Shown here piece by piece: positions 53,000 through 63,233 of a stretch of 64,000 nt of DNA (position 1 is its first letter; each line of letters starts with the position of its first letter). The stretch spans positions 1-64,000 of the forward strand of contig JAWXCK010000296.1 in the NCBI GenBank assembly GCA_034408855.1. Reading direction: 5' to 3'. The notes beneath the pieces were generated by a model. The model did not search any database, was not told the DNA's origin, and saw nothing but the letters and a program-made list of their open reading frames with translations. Made by a program: the position numbers and the translations under genes. The DNA is from JAIYDQ01 sp034408855 (GTDB lineage Bacteria > Planctomycetota > Planctomycetia > Pirellulales > Pirellulaceae).

Positions 53000-54304
53000 A
53001 TGACTGCATTCCATTCGAAAAAATTCTGTTTCGTCGTTGTACTGCTTGTCGCTGGAATATTTGGCTGTACTCCAACCGTCCCGCCTGCCGATCCAGCGGT
53101 TCGCAGTGCGGTCGGTAACCTTGAAGATCCAGATGCTGTTGAAGCAATCTTCGATGTCCCCGCTATTCGATTGCAACAAAAGAACGATCGCGTAACCAGC
53201 GTCGACTATCGACAGTGCGGTGAAGGTTGGGCCAAGAGTTTGGCTTTTATCGCCAATCTCCCTTATGTCGAGACGTTGATCTTGTCGGGTCCGGAAGCGA
53301 CTGACGAATCGATTGCTCCGTTGGCCGACCATCCTGGTTTACGGATCATTAGCATCGAACAAACTTCGATCACCGATGCCGGAATCGAGATGCTTGCGAA
53401 TCTTCCCAGCCTCGAAGATATCAACCTTGACCGTTCGAACATTACCGATGCCGCGATGAAAAGTCTCGCGAACACGAAAACGCTGAAACGAATTCGAGCC
53501 GCACGCACGAAGCTTTCCGATGCCGGACTGGCTTATCTGAAAGATGCAACCCAATTGGAATTGCTCGACCTCTCCGATTGCCCGCAAATTAGCGATGAAG
53601 GATTGGCTTACTTAAAGGGGCTGACTAAACTTCGCAATCTAAGCTTATGGGGCAAGAGCATCACCGATAAAGGACTGGTTCATCTATCCAATTTAAAAGA
53701 AATGGCCGCCATTAGCTTCCAGGACTGTGGAATAACCGACTCGGGTTTTGCACCGCTGGCGGGTATGACCAAATTAAAGGAACTTAACCTTTTTCGCACC
53801 GGTGTCAGCGATGGTGCTTTAAAGGAATTGGTCGGTGCCAAGAATCTTACCAAAGTCAATCTTCGCGATACACGGATCACCAGCAATGCGCTGATCGAGT
53901 ATTTGCCGAACTATCCATCGATCGCCGTTTTGGATCTCAGCGAAACTCGTATCAATGATAGTGCGCTGCCAGCCATCGCTAAATTGGAAAAGCTCGTCGA
54001 CCTCAACCTTTGGCAGACTCGAATCGCCGACGAAGGATTAGCTGCATTGACCGATACGAAACTCAAGCGACTCAACCTTGACGACACTAGCAATGTCGGC
54101 GACGCAGGAATGGAGCACGTCGCAAAGATTACTTCCCTAGAATGGCTTCATGTCGGCAAAACAAACATTACCGATGCTGGGCTCGCAAAGCTAGAATCAC
54201 TCAAAAACCTTACCATACTCATCATCAACAACACCGCGGTCTCCAAAAAGGCCCTCGATGCAATCCAGGAAAAGCTTCCTCGACTCAAGTCGATTGAACG
54301 CTAG
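53000..54304 (+). CDS. Leucine-rich-repeat lipoprotein
   Basis: 434 residues from the ATG at 53000. A signal peptide with lipobox (VAGIFGC, Cys23) indicates membrane anchoring outside the cytoplasm. From about residue 85 to the end there are some 14 leucine-rich repeats of about 23-24 residues of the form L-x-x-L-x-L-x-x-T-x-I-T-D-x-G-L. This is the ITD-AGL type common in planctomycete surface proteins. Likely a protein-protein interaction scaffold. It follows trpA by 63 bp but has no evident metabolic link. Confidence 0.85.
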   Translation: MTAFHSKKFCFVVVLLVAGIFGCTPTVPPADPAVRSAVGNLEDPDAVEAIFDVPAIRLQQKNDRVTSVDYRQCGEGWAKSLAFIANLPYVETLILSGPEATDESIAPLADHPGLRIISIEQTSITDAGIEMLANLPSLEDINLDRSNITDAAMKSLANTKTLKRIRAARTKLSDAGLAYLKDATQLELLDLSDCPQISDEGLAYLKGLTKLRNLSLWGKSITDKGLVHLSNLKEMAAISFQDCGITDSGFAPLAGMTKLKELNLFRTGVSDGALKELVGAKNLTKVNLRDTRITSNALIEYLPNYPSIAVLDLSETRINDSALPAIAKLEKLVDLNLWQTRIADEGLAALTDTKLKRLNLDDTSNVGDAGMEHVAKITSLEWLHVGKTNITDAGLAKLESLKNLTILIINNTAVSKKALDAIQEKLPRLKSIER

Positions 54305-54597
54305 ACGAACGTCAAAAGCGTATCCAAGCACAAAAGTTACCTTAGTGGATACGCGCAGCACGTCGTAAAAGCGGCTGCGGCAACGAGCGAGCGCTCGGTA
54401 GCAAAAAGTAGACAGTTAGTGTTTTGAATCCTCACTTCCGCAAAAAATTTAGATAGCTACTCCCGTTTCGGCGCGTTTTTGTTCAAAATAGATCGATCGG
54501 GAAAGATAAGCGGATTTCGGACGAAGAGTTCGCAAAAATGCTGGACTTTCGATGACTCGATAGCGTAGGATGAACGTGCTTGAGCAAGGGTGTCAAG
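54305..54597. other. Intergenic, nothing recognised
   Basis: About 290 bp without a gene. A short palindrome CGAGCGAGCGCTCG lies near 54388. No terminator with a U-run was seen after the LRR gene. Confidence 0.4.
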
Positions 54598-54840
54598 ATG
54601 TCGGATCTATTGTCTCGTTCGTATGTGCAGGCTGGACTAAGCGTTCTGGGTTTACTGGTCGTTTCCTCGATTGCGTATTTTGTGCTGTCAAGGTTGCGCG
54701 ATTTATCCTCCAACGACCATACACTGTCGGCTGACCTCGCCAAGAATTTCGAAGAAATGCGACGTGAGGGTGACATAGACGACAAGGAATTCCGAAACAT
54801 ACAATCGTTGCTCAAGAAGGAAACAAAGTCTTCCTCGTGA
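54598..54840 (+). CDS. Small membrane protein with a SHOCT-like tail
   Basis: 80 residues from the ATG at 54598 (AAGGGTG upstream); a TTG at 54580 is possible. One membrane helix (about 9-32, YVQAGLSVLGLLVVSSIAYFVL) is followed by a short helical tail (FEEMRREGDIDDKEFRNIQSLL) that resembles the SHOCT motif, in which a small helical pair often ends membrane or nuclease proteins. Function unknown. Confidence 0.65.
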   Translation: MSDLLSRSYVQAGLSVLGLLVVSSIAYFVLSRLRDLSSNDHTLSADLAKNFEEMRREGDIDDKEFRNIQSLLKKETKSSS

Positions 54841-55198
54841 TCGCGATCCGGTCGGCCTTCTAACCGGTGAGCGAAAGAAGTCGACTTTGATTCGAAAAAC
54901 CATCGCATAGCGTTGGCAATCGAGACTTCAGGTTACAACGATTGGGTTGAAGAAATCGTCCGGACGACGGTTTCGAAGACCACCAATGCAAAAAGTGTAT
55001 TTTCGGCTCGAAAACCGCGGACACGGAAGGCCCGGTTCAAACGTGAGTCTACTTTCCAACGGACGGGAGGTAGCTTGCGAATGACCCATCGAGCATCCGT
55101 TCAGCGTGTTCTCATTCATCATTTACCGTCGTCGACAAAGCGATGCGTACCGCAAGGGCGCGACGCCGGTTGTGATTAGAGTAGTTTTAGGAGTCGTT
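54841..55198. other. Leader region of clpX, no gene seen
   Basis: 358 bp. An 88-codon frame from a TTG (54913) shows no family features and is probably chance. The clpX promoter should be here; no clpP or tig lies upstream. Confidence 0.45.
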
Positions 55199-56488
<1,290 letters not shown>

Positions 56489-56495
56489 GAGGCTA

Positions 56496-56539
56496 GTAGT
56501 CCCGCCTTCAGGCAACCGTCCGTAGTTCTGCCTTCAGGC
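56496..56539. repeat. Two copies of an 18-bp repeat
   Basis: GTAGTCCCGCCTTCAGGC (56496-56513) and GTAGTTCTGCCTTCAGGC (56522-56539), 26 bp apart, differ at two or three positions. The shared CGCCTTCAG core also appears inverted near 57306-57320. It looks like a dispersed intergenic repeat. Confidence 0.6.
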
Positions 56540-56593
56540 GGCTGACCAGCCAGCAAACTTAACGAACTATCTAGACCCATAGAACTCAACACC

Positions 56594-56625
56594 AAAACCC
56601 GAAGACGAAAGTCTTCGGGTTTTTT
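56594..56625 (+). terminator. Rho-independent terminator of clpX
   Basis: AACCCGAAGAC and GTCTTCGGGTT form a perfect stem closed by a GAAA tetraloop (56607-56610). It is followed by a T-run and preceded by an A-run, so it may also work on the other strand. Confidence 0.93.
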
Positions 56626-56785
56626 GTTGATCAATTTTCTCGCGATCATCCCCTAAAAATGCTACCATGACCAAGTAGCCCAAGTGCAAAGTCACGATAC
56701 GGAAACACGACGTCCAATCCCTATGCTTCCAATGCAAATTGTGAATCGAAATCGGAACTGAATTCAAACACGCGTCAAATTCTTA

Positions 56786-57291
56786 TCAAAACAGCGTTGT
56801 TCGTAGTTTTCGCGGTTGCGGTTCTAGTCGGAGTATTCCTCTATTGGTTAGCGTTCGACTCGCTAAATCCATTTTCGTAGCACCCTGTGCGCGCGTGCTT
56901 TGCATCAAATCAATCACGACGCTCTTACGGTTCCAAGACTCGCACGCGTCAAACGACCTCTCCTCCGATTTGAAACCGCCGGCTTGAGATTCCATCCCGT
57001 CGAAGTGCGGCATGATCTTCCTGGACAGATAGGCATCCACGACATCCTGAACACTGTCATCAATATCAAGTAACGGAAGTTTATCGAAGACTGTTAAAGC
57101 ATCGGATTTATTCGGATAATCACCGTGATTGAGTTCGACAATAGTTGCCAGGCTTGTCACAATCTGGTCGGTTCCCGTTATAGCGGCGTCATACCAACGT
57201 CGCGTCCATTCGCGACGAGCCACCATATCGGTTCGGTTCGAACCTCGTAGTAAAAACTGGCAATAGAAGTCTCAACGTAGATTCGGGCCAT
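56786..57291 (-). pseudogene. Decayed PIN-domain (VapC-like) toxin gene
   Basis: The ATG at 57291 reads MARIYVETSIASFYYEVRTE, the usual start of PIN-domain toxins, with the first acidic residue E7. After TEP the frame breaks; one base deleted near 57228-57233 moves the rest to the frame MVARREWTRRWYDAA. That frame continues with EELRRGD-like VELNHGDYPN and LDIDDSVQDVVDAYLSRKIMPH, as in the family, until about 57005. Beyond it the expected GDALHLA and TWNCRH segments are replaced by unrelated sequence to the stop at 56786. The gene thus has a frameshift and has lost the C-terminal catalytic part. The end of a possible antitoxin gene overlaps the start. Confidence 0.7.
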
Positions 57292-57416
57292 CGTCGTTTA
57301 AAGTCCTCTGAAGGCGGAGGTATTCTGGAGGCCACTGTGAGTATTGCAGAATCCCCGACGCATTTGTCTCGACGCCGTTTCAGCTAGATCACATCATTGC
57401 CGTAAAGCACGTCGCA

Positions 57417-58904
57417 TTAGTCAATAAATTCTTGTTTGGGTTCGGGCAGGAAGAGACCGGCGATCAAGGCGACTACTGCGATCGTTGTCGCGACGTAACC
57501 GGCGGCTTGGGCAACGTGCATTGGTAAAACGACGCCTGAATCTGATAGCAATGGGGCCACTAGATTGGTCGTTACGAGTGCCATGCTCGTTCCGACCATG
57601 CGACCGCCTACATTGGTCGCAAAACTGCCACCTGTTCCTCGAAGGTGCATCGGGAAGACCTTGGGAAGATACTCGCCGAAGTAACTAAACTGTCCGACGG
57701 TCAACAAACCGCACAAGGCGTAGGCCCAGAGGAATGTCGATCCGCCCATGCCAAAGAAAACGAAATAGGTCAACGGTATCATCACTAGCAACGGAATTTG
57801 GAAAATCTTCAAAAGCACGACACGCTTAATACCCCAGATAATCAGTACCGCCAAAAGTATTCGCCCTATCAAGCCACCCATCTCTTGATGCAACTGAACG
57901 GTATCGGCATACTCTTTGATCTCATCATTGTGCGGTTTTTGTTTTGCAAAATTGGTTTTGATGAGTCCCATGACTTCGGCTCGGCTTGGGTCGTCTTCAG
58001 CTAACTCATTTAGCTTGGTGTAGAGCGTCTTCGCTTCGACTTGCAACGGCTTCAACTCGATCGCTTGAGTCTTCACGTCAGGTAAACCCGGTGTTACTCG
58101 AGCGACGGTTACTTGCAGTGCACCGAAAGCGACTCCGTAAGCACAGGCCGAAAGAATTGCCGTCACGATCGTGACGCGCCGCAATTCTGGAGAAAACAAA
58201 GCAGCAAAGCTCGGTCGTTTCAATGTACCGGCAGCTCTACGCTCTTTCCAAACTTGACTCTCTGGAACGAATGGCAAGAGGATCGCGATCGGGATGGCTG
58301 GCAAGATTCCGGTCATCAACAAGTAACGCCAAGAATTGGGTAAGGCGGAACCTAAACCGTGCGGCAATCCAAAACTAGGCAGCTTATCGATGTTCGCGCT
58401 GATCGCAATGCTACAGGCAGTCACCAGCACGCCACCTAACGACGCAAACATCTGAGTGATGCCCAACCATTTTTCTCTTTCGCGTCGATTGGGAAAAACT
58501 TCTGCCAGCCAAGTAATGGCAGCGACAAATTCAATACAGACGCCGATGAACGTCGTGCTACGAAAAAAAACGAACGTTGCTAAGTTCGGTGAGTAGGCTG
58601 CGCAAAACGGAGATAGCGAATAGACGAAAATGCTGGCCGCCATAATCGTTTTGCGCCCGAAGCGGTCGACGAGCCAACCTCCCCATAAACCGAAAACGCC
58701 GCCGCACAAGGCCGAAATCCACAAAAGTCTTCCGACCCATATCGTAACGAGCGGATGATTGAGTGGGACTTGCAAGAGTTCCGCGATCGCCGGTGCGGCG
58801 ACCAACGGTGTCATTAGCAATTCATAGGTGTCGAACAAAAAGCCGATGCTGGCGATGATGATGATGAGCCAAGTAACGACCGAGAAGTTTTTCGAACTTT
58901 GCAT
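57417..58904 (-). CDS. MFS transporter (sugar-porter-like)
   Basis: 495 residues with about 12 membrane helices. The MFS signature after helix 2 reads GGWLVDRFGRKTI, and the helix 4-5 region has the RxxxF...EVFPNRREREK arrangement typical of sugar/organic-acid porters. The central loop is enlarged (about residues 275-340) and strongly charged, with coiled-coil character. It starts 67 bp after the decarboxylase stop on the same strand. It may move the substrate or product of that enzyme, but sequence alone does not show this. Confidence 0.88.
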   Translation of the reverse strand: MQSSKNFSVVTWLIIIIASIGFLFDTYELLMTPLVAAPAIAELLQVPLNHPLVTIWVGRLLWISALCGGVFGLWGGWLVDRFGRKTIMAASIFVYSLSPFCAAYSPNLATFVFFRSTTFIGVCIEFVAAITWLAEVFPNRREREKWLGITQMFASLGGVLVTACSIAISANIDKLPSFGLPHGLGSALPNSWRYLLMTGILPAIPIAILLPFVPESQVWKERRAAGTLKRPSFAALFSPELRRVTIVTAILSACAYGVAFGALQVTVARVTPGLPDVKTQAIELKPLQVEAKTLYTKLNELAEDDPSRAEVMGLIKTNFAKQKPHNDEIKEYADTVQLHQEMGGLIGRILLAVLIIWGIKRVVLLKIFQIPLLVMIPLTYFVFFGMGGSTFLWAYALCGLLTVGQFSYFGEYLPKVFPMHLRGTGGSFATNVGGRMVGTSMALVTTNLVAPLLSDSGVVLPMHVAQAAGYVATTIAVVALIAGLFLPEPKQEFID

Positions 58905-58971
58905 AGTAAATGGCTGATGGCAGGCGGGACGTTGGAGGGGAGTACGAGCAATGCACGTGCTTCGGAAACGA

Positions 58972-61227
58972 CTATCTTACACAGTCGACATAGTATTTGC
59001 GCACACCGTCGACTTCTTGTTCGACTAGGCCGTGGATATCGGTATCAAAGCCTGGGAATTTCTTGTTAAATTCGCGAGCAAAGCGAAGGTATTCGACGAT
59101 TGTTTTGTTAAAACGCTCGCCGGGAATCAGCAGCGGAATTCCTGGCGGATAGGGAGTCAACAAAACCGCCGTCGCTCGCCCTTCAAGCTGATCGATCTCG
59201 ACGCGATCGACTTCATCGTGTGCCATCATAGCAAAGGCGTCGGACGGTTTCATGGCCGGTTGCATCGGCGAGAGGTACATTTCGGTCGTCACTCGAGCGA
59301 CGTCGTTGGCTTTGTAGGTGTCGTGCAATTGCTGAGAGAGATCGCGCAGACCAATGCCTTCGTACATCGGATACTGTTGAGAAAACTCGGGCAAGATTTT
59401 CCACATCGGCTGGTTCTTGTCGTAGTCGTCTTTGAACTGCTGGAGCGAACTGAGCAGCGTGTTCCAGCGTCCCTTGGTAATTCCGATCGTGAACATGATG
59501 AAGAACGAGTAGAGACCGGTCTTTTCGACGATGACGCCATGTTCGACGAGATAGCGAGTCACAATCGAAGCCGGAATGCCGGTCTCCGCGAACTTGCCCG
59601 ATACATCCAGCCCTGGCGTAACGACCGTGGCCTTGATTGGATCGAGCATATTAAAGTTGGGAGCGAGATTCCCGAATCCATGCCAGTTTTCATCGGCTCG
59701 CAAAATCCAATCGTCGCGTTCGCCGATCCCTTCGATGGCCAACGCATCGGGCCCCCATACTTTGAACCACCAATCGTCGCCGTATTCGGCGTCGACTTTT
59801 CGCATGGCTCGCCGAAAATCGATCGCTTCCATGATCGACTCTTCAACCAAGGCCGTACCGCCGGGCGGTTCCATCATCGCCGCCGCCACATCGCACGAGG
59901 CGATAATAGCGTACTGAGGCGATGTCGAGGTATGCATGAGGTAAGCTTCGTTGAAGGTGTGCCGATCGAGCTTTTTATTGAGTGGCTCTCGAACGAGAAT
60001 TTGCGAGGCCTGCGAGATTCCGGCGAGCAGTTTGTGGGTCGAATGCGTCGCGAAAATCATCGATTCTTTTGGTTGCTCACGATTGCGACCGATGGCATGC
60101 ATGTCTTTATAGAAATGATGGAAGGCCGCGTGTGGCAACCAAGCTTCGTCAAAATGAAGCGTTCCGATCTTGCCATCCAACATCTGCTTGAGTTCTTCGA
60201 CGTTATAAACGATCCCATCGTAGGTGCTCTGAGTAATCGTCAGGATGCGAGGACTACGTTCGGGATGTTTGGCTTGTGCTGCTTTGGCGAACGGATTGGC
60301 ATCGATCTTCTTCTGGATGTTTTCCATCCGGAATTCGTCTCGGGATATCGGGCCGATAATCCCTAAATTATTTCGAGTCGGCGTGAGAAAAACCGGGACT
60401 GCACCGGTCATGATAATGGCATGCAAAACCGATTTGTGGCAGTTGCGATCGACGACGACGATATCTTCGCTAGCGACCGTCGAATGCCAGACGATCTTGT
60501 TGGAAGTCGATGTCCCATTCGTAACAAAAAAGCAGTGGTCGGCTCCGAAGATTCTCGCCGCGTTGCGTTCCGAGGCGGCGACCGGACCGGTATGATCGAG
60601 CAACTGGCCGAGCTCTTCGACGGCGTTGCAGACGTCGGCCCGAAGCATGTTCTCGCCGAAGAACTGATGGAACATTTGTCCAACCGGACTTTTAAGAAAC
60701 GCCACGCCGCCGGAGTGACCTGGGCAATGCCAGGAATAGGAACCGTCTGATGCGTAATGAACCATCGCCCGAAAAAACGGTGGAGCTAGGCCATCGGTAT
60801 AAGCTTTGGCTTCTCGAAGGATGTGTCGTGCGACGAATTCGGGCGTGTCCTCGAACATGTGAATGAAACCGTGCAGCTCCCGCAATATATCGTTGGGGAT
60901 ATGCTGTGACGTTCGAGTCTCACCGTAAAGGAAAATCGGAATATCGGCATTCTTGAAGCGGATTTCACTAATGAACGATCTCAAGTTAGCCAAGGCGGAT
61001 GCCATCGGCACTTCGGTCGCAAACTCGTCGTCGTCGATCGACAGAATGAATCCGGACGCACGACTCTGCTGCTGAGCGAACTGAGAAAGGTCGCCGTAGT
61101 TGGTAAACCCCACGACCTCCTTTCCTTCGCGCTCCATCGCTTCGGCCAGCGCTCGAATGCCAAGGCCAGATGCATTCCCAGAAAGAAAGTCTTCGTCGAT
61201 GATGACGATCGGGAACTTGAATTTCAT
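58972..61227 (-). CDS. Orn/Lys/Arg decarboxylase, probably arginine decarboxylase (AdiA-like)
   Basis: 751 residues, close to the length of biodegradative AdiA. An N-terminal response-regulator-like wing domain (about 1-130) precedes the PLP fold. The cofactor lysine is Lys399 in ATHSTHKLLAG, with FDEAWLPHAAFH and SDGSYSWHCPGHSGG also conserved. A C-terminal domain follows (TPYPPGIPLLIPGE). It decarboxylates a basic amino acid, giving a polyamine or serving acid resistance; arginine is favoured by length, but lysine or ornithine cannot be ruled out. It lies 192 bp downstream of rpoD. Confidence 0.92.
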   Translation of the reverse strand: MKFKFPIVIIDEDFLSGNASGLGIRALAEAMEREGKEVVGFTNYGDLSQFAQQQSRASGFILSIDDDEFATEVPMASALANLRSFISEIRFKNADIPIFLYGETRTSQHIPNDILRELHGFIHMFEDTPEFVARHILREAKAYTDGLAPPFFRAMVHYASDGSYSWHCPGHSGGVAFLKSPVGQMFHQFFGENMLRADVCNAVEELGQLLDHTGPVAASERNAARIFGADHCFFVTNGTSTSNKIVWHSTVASEDIVVVDRNCHKSVLHAIIMTGAVPVFLTPTRNNLGIIGPISRDEFRMENIQKKIDANPFAKAAQAKHPERSPRILTITQSTYDGIVYNVEELKQMLDGKIGTLHFDEAWLPHAAFHHFYKDMHAIGRNREQPKESMIFATHSTHKLLAGISQASQILVREPLNKKLDRHTFNEAYLMHTSTSPQYAIIASCDVAAAMMEPPGGTALVEESIMEAIDFRRAMRKVDAEYGDDWWFKVWGPDALAIEGIGERDDWILRADENWHGFGNLAPNFNMLDPIKATVVTPGLDVSGKFAETGIPASIVTRYLVEHGVIVEKTGLYSFFIMFTIGITKGRWNTLLSSLQQFKDDYDKNQPMWKILPEFSQQYPMYEGIGLRDLSQQLHDTYKANDVARVTTEMYLSPMQPAMKPSDAFAMMAHDEVDRVEIDQLEGRATAVLLTPYPPGIPLLIPGERFNKTIVEYLRFAREFNKKFPGFDTDIHGLVEQEVDGVRKYYVDCVR

Positions 61228-61346
61228 GGATGGCTTTCGAAATGGGCGATAAAAACAGCCGCGTCACGGCAATTGCGATGAAGTCGAAAGCTTAATCGTG
61301 ACCGAAGGAACGATAATCGCAAAGGGGGGAAAGCCTGAATCGCAAA

Positions 61347-61374
61347 CCGCTCTCGAAGGTGAATTCGAGAGCGG
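61347..61374 (-). terminator. Hairpin after rpoD, possible terminator
   Basis: CCGCTCTCGAA (61347-61357) and TTCGAGAGCGG (61364-61374) form a perfect 11-bp stem with a 6-base loop, 46 bp downstream of the rpoD stop on the minus strand. On that strand only a short T-run follows, so its strength is uncertain. Confidence 0.65.
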
Positions 61375-61419
61375 CCGGAATTTGAAGGGAAATCGAGCTT
61401 TCTGGCGTCCAGGTTGCAA

Positions 61420-63096
61420 TTAAGCCGCGTTGGGCAAGAAAGTTTCCAGTTTCGAAGAGCGGGTAGGACTCTGAAGCTTGGCAACCGCCTTAGCTTCGAT
61501 CTGCCGGACTCGCTCGCGAGTCACTTTGAAGATGCGCCCGACTTCTTCTAAGGTGTACGAGTAACCATCGGTCAATCCGTAGCGGAGCCGAATGATTTCT
61601 CGCTCGCGAAACGTCAATGTCTTCAGCAGCATTTCGATACGGTCCCGCAAAAGACCGTTGCAGGCGTTGCGGATCGGATTGTCATTGCTCGAATCTTCAA
61701 GGAACTCGCCGAACGCGTTGTCTTCGCCTTCGCCGACTGGACGATCCAAGGAAATCGGATGACGGCCAATATCCATGACGCGTCGGACTTCGTCGACCGG
61801 CAATTCGACTTGCAGCGCGATTTCGTCCATGCTCGGTTCACGCTTGAGTTGTTGCGTCAATGTCTTCTGAACATTGCGAAGGCGACTTAACACATCGATC
61901 ATGTGAACCGGAATGCGAATCGTTCGAGCTTGATCGGCGATCGCTCGTGTAATGGCTTGTCGAATCCACCACGTCGCGTACGTGGAAAACTTGAAGCCTC
62001 GTCGATATTCGTACTTGTCGACCGCTCGCATCAAACCTGTGTTTCCTTCTTGGATAAGATCCAAGAAGCTAAGGCCACGGTTCCGATATTTCTTGGCGAT
62101 CGAAACCACCAAACGCAAATTCCCGCTCGACAACTGTCGCTTGACCGCTTCGAACTCTCGATAAGCTTTCGTAAAGTCCTGGCATCGTCGACGGAGTGAA
62201 GCCGGGCTTTCTTGAAGTGTCAAAATCAAGTGACGATATTCGCTGAGCATTCGACGGAGTTCCATTGGACTGCCATTGCTCGCTTGAAGCTGATCGATTC
62301 TATGTCGCAGCCAGTCGATGCGATGCGATTTTTCGGAGAGCAATTTCATCAGCGGAACGACTTTGCGAGAACGCAACGAAAGTTCTTCGACAAGCGTCAA
62401 GCATTTCTTGCGGCGACGTTGGTAGTGTTGCATCGCAACCTTTTTGTCACCTTCGGTAATGCTCTTGCTCACGATATGGCGAAAGTCGGAACGATTCTCT
62501 TTGATCAACGCATCGAGTGTCTTAAGATTGTAAGGCATGCGTGCTGAAACTTGTTCTTTCGTCAATCGCTCGGTCAGCGAAACTTTAATAGTTCGATCGA
62601 ATGGGAGGTCCCCTTGATGAACTTTGCGAAGGATTTCAACGGTGTGCCGAAGTGCGAAATCATTGCCGAGGACTGCTCGACGCCATTGCTTGCGAGCAAT
62701 CTCGATTTTTTTGGCTAAGGATATTTCTTGATCGCGACTGAGCAGCGGGATCTCGCACATCTGGCTGAGATACAATCGAATCGGATCGTTGGTTATTTTG
62801 GGGCTGTCACTGCTGCTGGACACTGTCAAGGCCGCAGCTTCCGCGACAACCTCTTCTACTTCGTCGTCCATCATGGCGATGCCCGTCGGGCCGTCGGGGC
62901 GATACAACTTGAGGCCTGGGGCCGGCGAATCGACTAATCCAACTCCAAGCTTTTCAAGGGTAACCACCAGGGCATCCAGATTAATCGCATCATTGGCTTC
63001 GTCTGGCAGAAACTCATTGACTTGGTCGTACGTCAAAAATCCTTGTTGACGAGCGATTGAAATGAGATGGGTCAATTCGAAACGTTGATTTTCCAC
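61420..63096 (-). CDS. rpoD: Primary RNA polymerase sigma factor (sigma-70)
   Basis: 558 residues from a GTG at 63096 preceded by AAAAGGAG. A region 1.1-like N-terminus (ISIARQQGFLTYDQVNEFLP) is followed by region 1.2 (DPIRLYLSQMCEIPLLSRDQEI) and a non-conserved linker rich in Arg and Leu. Regions 2.1-2.4 read SIAKKYRNRGLSFLDLIQEGN...YATWWIRQAI, with region 3 after them and region 4.2 at the end (TLEEVGRIFKVTRERVRQIEAKA). Full regions mark it as the housekeeping factor. It follows dnaG, the usual dnaG-rpoD order. Confidence 0.97.
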   Translation of the reverse strand: MENQRFELTHLISIARQQGFLTYDQVNEFLPDEANDAINLDALVVTLEKLGVGLVDSPAPGLKLYRPDGPTGIAMMDDEVEEVVAEAAALTVSSSSDSPKITNDPIRLYLSQMCEIPLLSRDQEISLAKKIEIARKQWRRAVLGNDFALRHTVEILRKVHQGDLPFDRTIKVSLTERLTKEQVSARMPYNLKTLDALIKENRSDFRHIVSKSITEGDKKVAMQHYQRRRKKCLTLVEELSLRSRKVVPLMKLLSEKSHRIDWLRHRIDQLQASNGSPMELRRMLSEYRHLILTLQESPASLRRRCQDFTKAYREFEAVKRQLSSGNLRLVVSIAKKYRNRGLSFLDLIQEGNTGLMRAVDKYEYRRGFKFSTYATWWIRQAITRAIADQARTIRIPVHMIDVLSRLRNVQKTLTQQLKREPSMDEIALQVELPVDEVRRVMDIGRHPISLDRPVGEGEDNAFGEFLEDSSNDNPIRNACNGLLRDRIEMLLKTLTFREREIIRLRYGLTDGYSYTLEEVGRIFKVTRERVRQIEAKAVAKLQSPTRSSKLETFLPNAA

Positions 63097-63233
63097 AGCA
63101 AACTCCTTTTGGTGTGTTATCGAAATCGCGTTCCAAGCGGGTTGGACTCAGATTGCCTGAGACCCTTGGCATGCGTTTTCGACCGGTCGTAAAATAATAA
63201 ACTATTCTTCCTTTTGCCTCTTTACGAGAGGCT

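Noticed and set aside
54913..55179. 88-codon frame upstream of clpX
   Set aside because: TTG start without a ribosome site and Arg-rich sequence without homology; treated as leader DNA.
59032..60366. 444-codon open frame on the + strand opposite the Orn/Lys/Arg decarboxylase
   Set aside because: It lies wholly antisense to a strongly conserved enzyme and has no family features; it is a by-product of codon usage.
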